From positions 8,997 through 45,826 of the forward strand of contig JAQTLK010000005.1 of the NCBI GenBank assembly GCA_028714955.1: a DNA stretch of 36,830 nucleotides. The letters are read 5' to 3'. The translations under genes and the position numbers were made by a program. This stretch comes from Sulfuricella sp. (GTDB lineage: Bacteria > Pseudomonadota > Gammaproteobacteria > Burkholderiales > Sulfuricellaceae). The first letter of the stretch is position 1; the number at the start of each line of letters is the position of its first letter. The notes beneath the pieces are model-generated. The model was not told where the DNA came from, ran no database searches, and saw only the letters and a program-made list of their open reading frames with translations. Positions 7,862 through 15,847 of the stretch are shown here, one piece after another.

Positions 7862-8782
7862 ATGTCTATGTCCGACCGTGACGGCCTGATCTGGTACGAC
7901 GGCAAGATGGTGAACTGGCGCGACGCCACCACCCACGTCCTGACCCACACCCTGCATTACGGCATGGGCGTATTCGAGGGCGTTCGCGCCTACAAGACCG
8001 ACAAGGGCACCGCGATCTTTCGGCTCAGGGAACATACCGAGCGGTTGTTCCGCTCCGCGCATATCCTCGGCATGAAGATGCCCTACGATAAGGAAACCCT
8101 TTCCCGGGCGCAGCTTGCCGCCATGCGCGACAACAAGCTGGAAGCCGGCTATATCCGTCCGATGGCGTTCTACGGCGCGGAAGCCATGGGGATTTCGGCC
8201 CGCACGCTCTCTACCCATGTGATCGTCGCTGCCTGGCCGTGGGGCGCTTACCTGGGTAGCGAGGCGCTGGAACATGGCATTCGCGTCAAGACCTCGTCCT
8301 TTTCCCGCCATCACGTCAACGTCACCATGTGCAAGGCCAAGGCCAACGGCAATTACATGAATTCCATCATGGCTCACCGCGAGGCGGAGCATGACGGCTA
8401 TCAGGAAGCTTTGCTGCTGGACGTGGACGGCTTCGTGGCGGAAGGTTCGGGCGAGAATATTTTCATCGTGCGCAACGGCAAGCTCTATACCCCGGACCCG
8501 ACCGCCGCGCTGGAAGGCATCACGCGCGACACCATCATTCAACTGGCGGCGGAAATTGGCTTGCCGGTGATCGAGAAACGCATCACGCGCGATGAAGTCT
8601 ATACTGCCGACGAGGCCTTCTTCACCGGCACGGCGGCGGAAGTGACGCCGATCCGCGAGCTCGATAATCGCGCCATCGGCAATGGCGACCGCGGCCCCGT
8701 CACCGCGCAACTGCAAAGCATGTATTTCGACTGCGTGACCGGGAAATCGGCCAGGCACGAGGACTGGCTTTCACTCATATAA
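7862..8782 (+). CDS. ilvE: branched-chain amino acid aminotransferase
   Basis: PLP-dependent class IV aminotransferase catalysing the last step of valine, leucine and isoleucine synthesis (transfer from glutamate to the 2-keto acid), cytoplasmic, 306 aa. The PLP lysine is Lys160 in KAKANGNYMNS, at the same position as in E. coli IlvE. Other family motifs are HYGMGVFEGVRAY near the N terminus, LDVDGFVAEGSGENIF and TGTAAEVTPI. The start at ATG 7862 has GGAG about 8 bases upstream; the frame is open further upstream but that stretch includes the palindromic repeats. It is followed by a repeat-bearing 83-base spacer and the zinc-finger gene. Length is normal for the family. Confidence 0.96.
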   Translation: MSMSDRDGLIWYDGKMVNWRDATTHVLTHTLHYGMGVFEGVRAYKTDKGTAIFRLREHTERLFRSAHILGMKMPYDKETLSRAQLAAMRDNKLEAGYIRPMAFYGAEAMGISARTLSTHVIVAAWPWGAYLGSEALEHGIRVKTSSFSRHHVNVTMCKAKANGNYMNSIMAHREAEHDGYQEALLLDVDGFVAEGSGENIFIVRNGKLYTPDPTAALEGITRDTIIQLAAEIGLPVIEKRITRDEVYTADEAFFTGTAAEVTPIRELDNRAIGNGDRGPVTAQLQSMYFDCVTGKSARHEDWLSLI

Positions 8783-8793
8783 ATAAACAGGAA

Positions 8794-8836
8794 GTCGCAA
8801 AGCGACACTTCGTCCCCCTCTCCCGCCGGGAGAGGG
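8794..8836. repeat. hairpin plus dispersed palindrome, copy 2, after ilvE
   Basis: A small hairpin GTCGC-AAA-GCGAC (8794-8806) is followed by CCCTCTCCCG (8816-8825), one base, and CGGGAGAGGG (8827-8836), a perfect 10-bp-arm palindrome. It sits between ilvE and the zinc-finger gene. There is no T-run, so it is not an obvious intrinsic terminator, though it may protect or trim the transcript 3' end. Confidence 0.6.
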
Positions 8837-8865
8837 CGGGGGTGAGGGAAAAAGAAGGAGAATCC

Positions 8866-9072
8866 ATGCAAGATAATCTGGCGGACAACACCAGGCGCTA
8901 CATCGAAGTGACCGCCGAGGATTTGCCCCTGCATTGTCCTACCCCGGCCATGTCGCTGTGGAACAGTCATCCGCGCGTATATCTGCCGCTGGAGGAGAAG
9001 GGCGAGGCGCTGTGCCCCTATTGCGGCACGCTGTATAAACTCAAGGGCGGCCCCGCGCGCAAGCACCATTAG
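8866..9072 (+). CDS. zf-CHCC zinc-finger small protein
   Basis: A 68-aa protein of the zf-CHCC type, related to the zinc-binding part of mitochondrial complex I subunit NDUFS6. Candidate metal ligands are the Cys in LHCPTPAM, the His in NSHPRVYLPL and the pair in CPYCGTLYKL. The start is ATG 8866, with AGGAG ending about 6 bases upstream; an upstream in-frame ATG at 8842 lies in the repeat and is rejected. In many betaproteobacteria a gene of this family lies beside ilvE. Its cellular role is not established. Only two bases separate it from the next gene. Confidence 0.85.
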   Translation: MQDNLADNTRRYIEVTAEDLPLHCPTPAMSLWNSHPRVYLPLEEKGEALCPYCGTLYKLKGGPARKHH

Positions 9073-9074
9073 AA

Positions 9075-9995
9075 ATGGTGCAATTGGCGCTCAAGATCGA
9101 TGTTGATACCTATCGCGGCACGCGGGAAGGAGTGCCGCGCCTGGTCGATATTTTGCGAAAACATGAAGCCCAGGCGACCTTTCTCTTCAGCCTTGGCCCC
9201 GATCATACCGGCCGCGCCATCAAGCGCGTGTTCCGTCCCGGCTTCATGAAAAAGGTGTCGCGCACTTCGGTGCGCGAGCATTATGGCCTCAAGACACTGA
9301 TGTACGGCACCCTGTTGCCTGGCCCCGATATCGGCAAGCGCTGCGGCGACATCATGCGCCAGGTGCGCGACGCGGGCTTCGAGGTGGGGATCCATTGCTG
9401 GGACCACGTTTATTGGCAAGACAACGTGGCAAGGCAGGATGCGGCCTGGACAGCACGGGAAATGCAACGCGCCTGTGCACGTTTCGAGGATATTTTCGGC
9501 ACGCCCGCCAAAGTTCACGGCGCGGCGGGCTGGCAGATGAATTTGCACGCCTTGCGCCAGGAGCAGCGGCTGGGCTTCGACTATTGCTCGGATACGCGCG
9601 GCAACAGCCCCTTCATGCCGATCTGTCGCGCCGAGATCATCCATTGCCCGCAATTGCCGACGACGCTGCCAACCCTGGATGAATTGATCGGCGTGGATGG
9701 CATGACGGTCGAAAACCTTGCCCGCCATTTGTTGGAATTGACTGAAACGCCGCCATCAACCGGCCATGTCTATACCCTGCACGCCGAAATGGAAGGCATG
9801 AAGCTGGCCGGCGTGTTCGAGGAACTGCTCGCGGGCTGGCGCAAGCAAGGCTATCAACTGGTCTCGCTGGCGCAATATTTTGCCGGGGTGGACGTGAGCA
9901 GCTTGCCGCGCCATGAGATTGTCTTCGGAGAGGTTCCGGGGCGCGCCGGCGAACTCGCCTTGCAGGGGCCGCGATTTCTTCCTTTGGCGGAGTGA
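9075..9995 (+). CDS. arnD: ArnD-like polysaccharide deacetylase (deformylase)
   Basis: Member of carbohydrate esterase family 4, 306 aa, closest in pattern to ArnD, which removes the formyl group from undecaprenyl-phosphate 4-deoxy-4-formamido-L-arabinose in lipid A modification. The N-terminal LKIDVDTYRGTREGVPRL carries the catalytic/metal Asp pair and the ArnD-specific TRGTREGVPRL-like stretch. VGIHCWDHVYWQD carries the metal-binding histidines, and HGAAGWQMN and HVYTLHAEMEG the later motifs. ArnA, B, C, E, F and T are not in the window, so the pathway may be encoded elsewhere or the enzyme may act on another formamido- or acetamido-sugar lipid. There is no signal peptide; ArnD acts on the cytoplasmic membrane face. 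It is coupled to the zinc-finger gene (2-base gap) and lies 7 bases before bcp. Confidence 0.85.
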   Translation: MVQLALKIDVDTYRGTREGVPRLVDILRKHEAQATFLFSLGPDHTGRAIKRVFRPGFMKKVSRTSVREHYGLKTLMYGTLLPGPDIGKRCGDIMRQVRDAGFEVGIHCWDHVYWQDNVARQDAAWTAREMQRACARFEDIFGTPAKVHGAAGWQMNLHALRQEQRLGFDYCSDTRGNSPFMPICRAEIIHCPQLPTTLPTLDELIGVDGMTVENLARHLLELTETPPSTGHVYTLHAEMEGMKLAGVFEELLAGWRKQGYQLVSLAQYFAGVDVSSLPRHEIVFGEVPGRAGELALQGPRFLPLAE

Positions 9996-10002
9996 ATGAA
10001 CC

Positions 10003-10455
10003 ATGAACCAGCCGATTCCTGATTTTGAGCTGCCCGCCACGGGCGACAAGCCGTTTCGACTTTCCGCCCTGCAAGGCAGGAAAGTCGTGCTGTATTTCTA
10101 CCCCAGGGATTCCACGCCGGGATGCACGACCGAGGCGCAGCAGTTTCGTGACTTATACCCGCAGTTCCAGGCGGCGGGCTGCGAGGTTTACGGCATTTCC
10201 CGCGACAGCCTGAAATCGCACGAGAACTTCAAGGCCAGGCAGGCATTGCCGTTCGAGTTGCTGAGCGATGGCGAGGAAAAGGCTTGCGGGCTGTTCGATG
10301 TGATCAAAATGAAGAACATGTATGGCAAGCAGGTACGCGGCATCGAGCGCAGCACTTTTGTGTTCGACGCCGCCGGTGCGTTGCGCCGCGCGTGGCGCGG
10401 CGTAAAGGTGCCGGGCCACGCGGAGGAAGTGCTGGCGTTCGTGAAAGGGCTTTAA
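10003..10455 (+). CDS. bcp: thioredoxin-dependent peroxiredoxin, Bcp/PrxQ family
   Basis: Cytoplasmic peroxidase reducing H2O2 and organic hydroperoxides with thioredoxin, 150 aa. The peroxidatic Cys lies in FYPRDSTPGCTTEA and the resolving Cys five residues further in the atypical 2-Cys pattern would be expected nearby; the Cys actually seen is in QAAGCEVYG, so an intra- or intermolecular disulfide is possible. The catalytic Thr of the PxxxT/SxxC motif and the Arg in GIERSTFVFD are present. It starts at ATG 10003, 7 bases after arnD. A strong hairpin terminator follows. Length is typical. Confidence 0.93.
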   Translation: MNQPIPDFELPATGDKPFRLSALQGRKVVLYFYPRDSTPGCTTEAQQFRDLYPQFQAAGCEVYGISRDSLKSHENFKARQALPFELLSDGEEKACGLFDVIKMKNMYGKQVRGIERSTFVFDAAGALRRAWRGVKVPGHAEEVLAFVKGL

Positions 10456-10461
10456 AAGCTG

Positions 10462-10522
10462 TTAACCACGGGGAACACGGGGAAAACCGGGAATTCGCAT
10501 CGAATATCCTCCCCGTGGTTAA
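10462..10522. terminator. bidirectional hairpin terminator between bcp and cbbY
   Basis: TTAACCACGGGGA (10462-10474) pairs perfectly with TCCCCGTGGTTAA (10510-10522). On the + strand it is followed by a TTTTTT run, suiting termination of bcp; on the minus strand the stem is followed by AGCTTTTAAA, which could serve cbbY. The loop is unusually long (35 bases) and repeats CACGGGGA inside, so the structure may also be a dispersed repeat. Confidence 0.65.
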
Positions 10523-10535
10523 ATCGTTTTTTAAA

Positions 10536-11297
10536 TCATGCGCTTTCGTGCCACTGCCGCAGCAGTGCCACGTCGACATAAGCCTTGCCGTTCAGGCCGC
10601 CGCTGAATACCTGGCAGGCCTGACCCGGTTCGCCCAGGTCGCTCAGCACCGCCAGGGCACCCGGGAAGGCATGGTCGGCGGTGTAGTCGTTGACCGTGAC
10701 CAGCGTCTTGATGCCTGCGCCCAGACTCGATTTCAGCCCGTTTTCCGAATCCTCGAAAGCCAGGCACTCGGCCGGGTCGAGGTTCATCCGCTCCAGCGCC
10801 CAGAAATAAATGTCCGGCGCGGGTTTCTTGGCCGGCACGATGTCGCCGGCGGCGATGACCTCGAACCAGCTTTCCGCATCCGGCGCCAGGCTGTATCTGA
10901 GCAGGGCGGTGACGTTTTCCGCAGTCGTGGTGGTGGCGATGGCCAGGCGCAGGCCGGCTGCGCGCGCCTCTTCGAGCAGGCGCCGGATGCCGGGCCGCAC
11001 CGGGATGCGTCCACCGCCCAGCAGTTCGGTGTAATGCCGGGTCTTGGTCTTGTGCAGGTCGGCGACCAGCCTGTCGAAATCGGCTGGCTTGGCATAGCCG
11101 GTATTGAATTTTTCCACATAATAGCGGATGCGCTCCTTGCCGCCCGTGACGGCCAGCAGTTTTCCGTAGAGCTCGACATCCCAGTTCCAGTCCAGCCCGG
11201 ATTCGCGGAAGGCGCGGTTAAAAGCAATGCGGTGGCCGTCGCGCTCGGTGTCTGCCAGGGTGCCGTCCACGTCGAAAATTAAAGCCTGTAAAGCCAA
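10536..11297 (-). CDS. cbbY: CbbY-type HAD phosphatase (xylulose-1,5-bisphosphate phosphatase)
   Basis: HAD-superfamily sugar phosphatase, 253 aa. In autotrophs CbbY removes xylulose-1,5-bisphosphate, a misfire product that inhibits RuBisCO. The nucleophile motif is IFDVDGTLADTE (Asp9, Asp11), followed by the CbbY-like cap segment GLDWNWDVELYGKLLAVTGGKERI, motif II IATTTT, motif III Lys in PAKKPAPDIY and motif IV AFEDSENGL. The best start is TTG 11297, because GGAG lies 8 bases upstream and the HAD core begins at residue 4; there is no nearby ATG. It stands alone, without cbbL/S, cbbP or cbbX in the window. It converges on bcp and diverges from dksA. The close match to the CbbY pattern suggests a Calvin-cycle organism; this is inference. 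Confidence 0.85.
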   Translation of the reverse strand: MALQALIFDVDGTLADTERDGHRIAFNRAFRESGLDWNWDVELYGKLLAVTGGKERIRYYVEKFNTGYAKPADFDRLVADLHKTKTRHYTELLGGGRIPVRPGIRRLLEEARAAGLRLAIATTTTAENVTALLRYSLAPDAESWFEVIAAGDIVPAKKPAPDIYFWALERMNLDPAECLAFEDSENGLKSSLGAGIKTLVTVNDYTADHAFPGALAVLSDLGEPGQACQVFSGGLNGKAYVDVALLRQWHESA

Positions 11298-11328
11298 TTG
11301 CTTGTCTCCCTCATGGCATCGTTCAAAC

Positions 11329-11357
11329 TTGCGGTAAGTAAAATTATCTGCTATTAA
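11329..11357 (+). promoter_or_regulatory. sigma70-type promoter for dksA
   Basis: TTGCGG (11329-11334) and TATTAA (11352-11357) are separated by 17 bases and lie 36 bases upstream of the dksA ATG. Placement in the divergent cbbY-dksA spacer supports the call. Confidence 0.55.
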
Positions 11358-11392
11358 AGCGCTTTTGCGTAAATCCGAAGAGAAGAAAGTAC

Positions 11393-11815
11393 ATGGCCGC
11401 TGAAATAAACAAGCAGTTCACCCCTTATGAACCGAAAGAGGGGGAGGAATATATGAACCCGCAACAACAGGCGCATTTTCGCAAAATTCTTGAGGACTGG
11501 AAAGCCGAGCTGAGCCAGGATATTGACCGCACCGTGCACACCATGCAGGACGAGGCGACCCTGTTCGCCGACCCCAACGACCGCGCCAGCCAGGAATCGG
11601 ACATGGCGCTGGAACTGCGCAATCGCGATCGCGAGCGCAAGCTGATCAAAAAAATTGATGAAACCCTCGCCAACATAGAATCCGGCGACTACGGCTACTG
11701 CGAGAGCTGTGGCGTGGAAATCGGCCTGAAGCGCCTGGAGGCGCGTCCAACCGCCACGCTGTGCATCGACTGCAAAACACTCGACGAGCTGAGAGAAAAA
11801 CAAGTAGCCAAGTAA
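11393..11815 (+). CDS. dksA: RNA polymerase-binding transcription factor DksA
   Basis: Global regulator that binds the RNA polymerase secondary channel and, with ppGpp, represses rRNA promoters and activates amino-acid synthesis promoters. The 140-aa protein has an N-terminal extension, the coiled coil (about residues 30-100) with the tip acidic pair in [15 protein letters not shown], and a C-terminal zinc finger CESCG...CIDC in [20 protein letters not shown]. All four Cys are present, so it is the zinc-containing type. ATG 11393 is preceded by AAGAGAAGAAAG as a purine-rich ribosome-binding region; an internal ATG (MNPQQQ) is less likely because it would cut the extension. It is monocistronic, ahead of the rnf promoter. 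Confidence 0.95.
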   Translation: MAAEINKQFTPYEPKEGEEYMNPQQQAHFRKILEDWKAELSQDIDRTVHTMQDEATLFADPNDRASQESDMALELRNRDRERKLIKKIDETLANIESGDYGYCESCGVEIGLKRLEARPTATLCIDCKTLDELREKQVAK

Positions 11816-11869
11816 CGTTCAGGATTCATGCGCGACGGCCAGGGAAGAATGCCCGTGCTGGCCTAATGG

Positions 11870-11898
11870 TTGCATCATTCAATGGCGGGGATGATAAT
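11870..11898 (+). promoter_or_regulatory. sigma70-type promoter for the rnf operon
   Basis: TTGCAT (11870-11875) and GATAAT (11893-11898) with exactly 17 bases between them. Transcription would start near 11905, giving a leader of about 29 bases before the rnfA ATG. Confidence 0.6.
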
Positions 11899-11915
11899 CC
11901 AGCCGTTACCAGCCA

Positions 11916-11928
11916 GTGTATTGTACAC
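11916..11928 (+). promoter_or_regulatory. palindrome in the rnfA leader
   Basis: GTGTA-TTG-TACAC forms a perfect 5-bp inverted repeat directly before rnfA, in the place where a Shine-Dalgarno sequence would be expected; none is seen. It could be an operator or an RNA hairpin affecting initiation. Confidence 0.4.
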
Positions 11929-11933
11929 ACCCC

Positions 11934-12509
11934 ATGGAAAACTATTTTCTTATCCTGATCGGCACGGTGTTCGTCAACAACATCGTGCTTGCCAAAATTC
12001 TTGGCCTGTGTCCCTTCATGGGTGTTTCCAAGAAGCTTGAAGCGGCCATCGGAATGGGCATGGCCACCACTTTCGTGCTTACCCTGGCTTCCGGTGCCAG
12101 CTATCTCGTCAACCATTACCTGCTGGGTTCCGAGCTTGCCTATCTGCGCACGCTGTCGTTCATCATCGTGATCGCCAGCATCGTGCAGTTCACCGAAATG
12201 TTCATCCACAAGACCAGCCCGGTGCTGTACCAGGTGCTCGGCATCTACCTCCCGCTCATTACCACCAACTGCGCGGTGCTGGGGATTCCGCTCCTCAACG
12301 TGCAGGAAAATCATGATTTCATCCAGTCCCTGTTCTTCGGTTTTGGCGGCGCGGTCGGCTTTGCCCTGGTGTTGACCACGTTCGCCGCCATGCGCGAGCG
12401 CCTGGAGGGCGCGGACGTGCCTTTGCCGTTCAAGGGTTCGGCCATCGCCATGGTGACCGCCGGGCTGATGAGCATCGCCTCCATGGGCTTTTCCGGACTG
12501 GTCAAATAA
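11934..12509 (+). CDS. rnfA: Rnf electron-transport complex subunit A
   Basis: Integral membrane subunit of the Rnf (Rsx) complex, which couples electron transfer between ferredoxin and NAD(H) to ion movement; in many proteobacteria it runs in the direction that makes reduced ferredoxin. 191 aa, six hydrophobic segments, with the conserved Cys motifs [19 protein letters not shown] in the first helix pair and [14 protein letters not shown] in the second half, which hold the membrane iron-sulfur site. The start at ATG 11934 gives [10 protein letters not shown], the family N terminus; an in-frame ATG six codons upstream is rejected. It is the first gene of the operon. Confidence 0.96.
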   Translation: MENYFLILIGTVFVNNIVLAKILGLCPFMGVSKKLEAAIGMGMATTFVLTLASGASYLVNHYLLGSELAYLRTLSFIIVIASIVQFTEMFIHKTSPVLYQVLGIYLPLITTNCAVLGIPLLNVQENHDFIQSLFFGFGGAVGFALVLTTFAAMRERLEGADVPLPFKGSAIAMVTAGLMSIASMGFSGLVK

Positions 12510-12517
12510 CGCTCCCT

Positions 12518-13093
12518 ATGCTTAACGCGCTTCTGGTGATGATCGGTCTGGCCGTGGCATTGGGCGCGGTGCTCGGTTTTGCTTCTCTCAAGTTCAAGGT
12601 GGAAGGCAACCCCCTGGTGGAGAAAGTCGATGCCATCCTGCCCCAGATCCAGTGCGGGCAGTGCGGCTTTCCCGGATGCAAACCCTATGCCGAGGCGATC
12701 GCCAGCGGCAAGGCGGCGATCAATTTGTGCGCGCCCGGCGGCGAGGCAGTCATGAAGCGCCTGGCCGACCTGCTGGGCGTCGAGCCGCAACCGCTCGCCG
12801 CCGAGGCGGCACGGCCCAAGCCCAAGCAGGTGGCACTGATCGACGAGCAGATTTGCATCGGCTGCACCTTGTGTTTCCAGGCCTGCCCGGTGGATGCCAT
12901 TGTCGGCGCGGCGAAGCAGGTGCATACCGTCCTCGATTCGGAATGTACCGGTTGCGAACTGTGTTTGCCGCCCTGTCCGGTGGACTGCATCACCATGGTG
13001 CCGGTGGAAGAGGGGCTGAACGGCTGGAAATGGAATTACCCGGTGTATCCGATCAGCGATGATGCCAGGAAGGATGTCGAGGTGACGTCATGA
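12518..13093 (+). CDS. rnfB: Rnf complex ferredoxin subunit B
   Basis: Electron-entry subunit, 191 aa, anchored by an N-terminal hydrophobic segment (about residues 2-25). The Fe-S domain follows with [15 protein letters not shown] and a fourth Cys in [10 protein letters not shown]. Two 4Fe-4S ferredoxin motifs come next: [16 protein letters not shown] and [16 protein letters not shown]. Starts 8 bases after rnfA and overlaps rnfC by ATGA. Length fits the short proteobacterial RnfB with two ferredoxin clusters rather than the longer clostridial form. Confidence 0.95.
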   Translation: MLNALLVMIGLAVALGAVLGFASLKFKVEGNPLVEKVDAILPQIQCGQCGFPGCKPYAEAIASGKAAINLCAPGGEAVMKRLADLLGVEPQPLAAEAARPKPKQVALIDEQICIGCTLCFQACPVDAIVGAAKQVHTVLDSECTGCELCLPPCPVDCITMVPVEEGLNGWKWNYPVYPISDDARKDVEVTS

Positions 13094-14742
13094 GAACGCT
13101 GCACCCCTTCCATGGCGGCATCCATCCGCCCGAGCACAAAAGCCAGTCCACGCGACAGGGAATCGCCGCCGCGCCATTGCCGGCGCGCCTCGTCGTGCCG
13201 CTGCGCCAGCATAACGGCAACCCCGCCAGGCCGGTGGTGGCGGTGGGCGACCACGTACTCAAGGGGCAAATGATTGGCGCCCCCGAGGGCTTCATTTCGG
13301 CGGCTGTGCATGCGCCCGCCTCGGGCCGTGTCATGGCCATCGAAATGCAGCCGATCCCCCATCCCTCGGGCCTGCCGGACGTGAGTGTGGTGCTTGAGCC
13401 AGATGGCGAGGAGCGCTGGATCGAGCGCCAGGCCATCGATTATCGCGCCATCGACCCCGCCGACCTGCGCAATCGCCTGCGTGACGCCGGCGTCGTGGGC
13501 CTCGGCGGGGCGGTGTTTCCCAGCCATATAAAACTGGATGCCAGCGGCCTCGAAACGCTGGTGATCAATGCCGCCGAATGCGAGCCATACATCACCTGCG
13601 ACGACATGCTGATGCGCGAACGCGCGGCGGAAGTGGTGCAGGGCATTGCCATCATGCAGCATGTCATGGCGGCCAGGGAAGTGCTGATCGGCATCGAGGA
13701 CAACAAGCCGGAGGCCATATCAGCGATGCAGGCGGCCTGCCAGGGAAGCGGATTCGAGGTGGTGACGGTGCCGACGCTTTATCCCAGCGGCAGCGCCAAG
13801 CAATTGATCAAGCTGCTTACCGGCAAGGAAGTGCCGAGTGGCGCGCTGGCGCCGCAGGTCGGCGTGCAATGCTTCAACGTCGCCACGGCCTATACCATCC
13901 ATCGCGCGGTAAACCACGGCGAACCGGTCATATCGCGCATCGTGACGCTGACCGGCAACATGGAGGAACCGCGCAACTATGAAGTGCTGATCGGCACGCC
14001 GGTCGGCGAACTGGTCAAAGTGGCCAAGCCTCGCGCGGATACCAGCGGCTACCTCATGGGGGGGCCGATGATGGGGTTGCCCCTGACGGACCCGGGCGTG
14101 CCGGTGGTGAAGGCGACCAACTGCATCATTGCCACTTCGGCAGAGCTTTTTCCGCCGCCGCCGCGCGCCATGCCCTGCATCCGCTGCACCCGTTGCGCGC
14201 AGGCCTGTCCCGCGGACTTGCAACCGCAGGAACTGTTCTGGTTCGCCAAGGCGAAAAATTTCGCCAAGGCCCAGGAATACCAGCTGTTTGATTGCATCGA
14301 ATGCGGCTGCTGCAACTACGTATGTCCCAGCCATATCCCGCTGGTGCAGTTCTATCGCTTTGCCAAGAGCGAAATCCATGCTCAGGAGCGTGACAGGAAA
14401 GCCTCCGAACGGGCGCGCGAACGCCACGAGTTCAGGGAGTTTCGCCTGGAGCGCGAGAAACAGGAAAAAGCCGCCAAGCACGCGGCCAAGGCGGCGCAAG
14501 CCGCTGCGAGTCCGGATGGAGGGAGCGGCGATGAAGCGGCGGCCAAAAAGGCAGCCATTCAGGCCGCGATCGATCGCGCCAAAGCCAAAAAGGCCGCCGT
14601 GACGCCGCAGAACGTGGACGACCTGCCGCCGGAAGCGCAGGCTAAAATAGACGAAATCGAGGAAAGGCGAACCCACGCCAGGGAAAGCGCCGGGCAGGCC
14701 GCAGCGGTGCAGAAATCCGATGAAGGGCAGGGCGCATCGTGA
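13090..14742 (+). CDS. rnfC: Rnf complex NADH/ferredoxin-binding subunit C
   Basis: Peripheral cytoplasmic subunit that binds NAD(H) and FMN and carries two 4Fe-4S clusters, 550 aa. Order: N-terminal barrel-sandwich domain ([14 protein letters not shown] near the start), the NADH-dehydrogenase 51-kDa-like FMN/NADH domain with [13 protein letters not shown] and [13 protein letters not shown], the SLBB region, then cluster motifs [15 protein letters not shown] and [16 protein letters not shown] Lys/Ala/Glu-rich tail occupies about residues 430-550, typical of gammaproteobacterial and betaproteobacterial RnfC. ATG 13090 overlaps the rnfB stop. Confidence 0.95.
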   Translation: MRTLHPFHGGIHPPEHKSQSTRQGIAAAPLPARLVVPLRQHNGNPARPVVAVGDHVLKGQMIGAPEGFISAAVHAPASGRVMAIEMQPIPHPSGLPDVSVVLEPDGEERWIERQAIDYRAIDPADLRNRLRDAGVVGLGGAVFPSHIKLDASGLETLVINAAECEPYITCDDMLMRERAAEVVQGIAIMQHVMAAREVLIGIEDNKPEAISAMQAACQGSGFEVVTVPTLYPSGSAKQLIKLLTGKEVPSGALAPQVGVQCFNVATAYTIHRAVNHGEPVISRIVTLTGNMEEPRNYEVLIGTPVGELVKVAKPRADTSGYLMGGPMMGLPLTDPGVPVVKATNCIIATSAELFPPPPRAMPCIRCTRCAQACPADLQPQELFWFAKAKNFAKAQEYQLFDCIECGCCNYVCPSHIPLVQFYRFAKSEIHAQERDRKASERARERHEFREFRLEREKQEKAAKHAAKAAQAAASPDGGSGDEAAAKKAAIQAAIDRAKAKKAAVTPQNVDDLPPEAQAKIDEIEERRTHARESAGQAAAVQKSDEGQGAS

Positions 14743-14773
14743 ACCGGCCTCCGATGTTTATCCCTATGGTCAT

Positions 14774-14795
14774 TGCGAGCAAAGACAGGCTCGCA
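14774..14795 (+). repeat. hairpin in the rnfC-rnfD spacer
   Basis: TGCGAGC (14774-14780), 8-base loop, GCTCGCA (14789-14795), just upstream of the AGGAAC ribosome-binding site of rnfD. The surrounding CATTGCGAGC resembles a common dispersed intergenic repeat. It is the only sizeable gap (64 bases) in an otherwise tightly packed operon. Confidence 0.5.
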
Positions 14796-14806
14796 TCAGG
14801 AACGGC

Positions 14807-15847
14807 ATGAACTCACCTCTAGTGGCGGAAAAAACCGCCGTCAACTTCATCATGCTCAAGGTGCTGGCCGCTTTGCTGCCGGCAATTGCCGCATACGTGT
14901 ACTTTTTCGGGCCGGCGATCCTGGTCAGCATCGCCCTGGCAAGCGTTACGGCGCTGGCCAGCGAAGCGGCGGTGCTGCATTTGCGCCATTACCCGTTGCG
15001 GGTTTACCTCACCGACGGCAGCGCGCTGGTGACGGCCTGGCTGCTGGCGCTTTCCATCCCGCCTTTGGCGCCGTGGTGGCTGATCGTGGTTGGCACGCTG
15101 TTCGCCATCCTGGTCGCCAAGCACCTCTACGGCGGGCTGGGCAACAATCTCTTCAATCCCGCCATGGTCGGATTCGCCGCGCTGATGATTTCCTTCCCCT
15201 CGCATATGACGCACTGGACGGCGCCCGACGTGCTGGCGCACAGCCACTGGAGCTTTGCCCAGCAGATGGATTTCATGTTCGGCGGCATCTCTCCGGCGGA
15301 TAGCAAGCTCGATGCGGTCACCATGGCGACGCCGCTGGATACCCTGAAAACCCAGCTTCACCTCGAACGCACCGTGGCCGAAATCCAGTCTTCGCCGATT
15401 TTCAGCACGCTCAGCGGCAAGGGAACGGAAATCATCGCCCTGCTTTACCTGCTGGGCGGCCTCTTTTTGTGGCAGCAGCGCATCATCAGCTGGCACATCC
15501 CGGCATCTTTCCTCGCGGCCATGTTCGGCCTGGCCGGCCTGTTTTACCTGTACGATCCCGTGCATTATGCTTCGCCGCTGTTCCATCTTTTCGCTGGCGG
15601 CACCATGCTGGGGGCTTTCTTCATTGCCACCGACTATGTCACCAGCCCCACCACGCCGCTGGGCAAGCTGATTTTCGGCGCGGGAATAGGCGTGTGCGCC
15701 TATGTCATCCGCGTGCTGGGCGGCTATCCCGACGGCATCGCCTTTGCCGTGTTGTTCCTCAATTCCGCCGTGCCGCTGATCGATGCCTATACCCAGCCGC
15801 GCGTGTTCGGCCACGCTGGCAAGTGGTTCAATGGGAGGAAGGAATGA
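14807..15847 (+). CDS. rnfD: Rnf complex membrane subunit D
   Basis: Integral membrane subunit with covalently bound FMN, 346 aa, about nine or ten hydrophobic segments. The flavin-attachment region is LDAVTMATPLDTLK (Thr in the S/D-x-x-T-x-A-T pattern), and GGLGNNLFNPAMVGFA and ATDYVTSPTTPLGK are further family motifs. The start is ATG 14807 (MNSPLVAEK), with AGGAA about 6 bases upstream; the frame stays open back into rnfC but that part has no family match. It ends in an ATGA overlap with rnfG. Confidence 0.95.
   Translation: MNSPLVAEKTAVNFIMLKVLAALLPAIAAYVYFFGPAILVSIALASVTALASEAAVLHLRHYPLRVYLTDGSALVTAWLLALSIPPLAPWWLIVVGTLFAILVAKHLYGGLGNNLFNPAMVGFAALMISFPSHMTHWTAPDVLAHSHWSFAQQMDFMFGGISPADSKLDAVTMATPLDTLKTQLHLERTVAEIQSSPIFSTLSGKGTEIIALLYLLGGLFLWQQRIISWHIPASFLAAMFGLAGLFYLYDPVHYASPLFHLFAGGTMLGAFFIATDYVTSPTTPLGKLIFGAGIGVCAYVIRVLGGYPDGIAFAVLFLNSAVPLIDAYTQPRVFGHAGKWFNGRKE

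Noticed and set aside
11830-11868. dksA terminator from the GGCCAG...CTGGCC pair
   Set aside because: The stem is only 6 bp with a long loop and no T-run, so it was not called.
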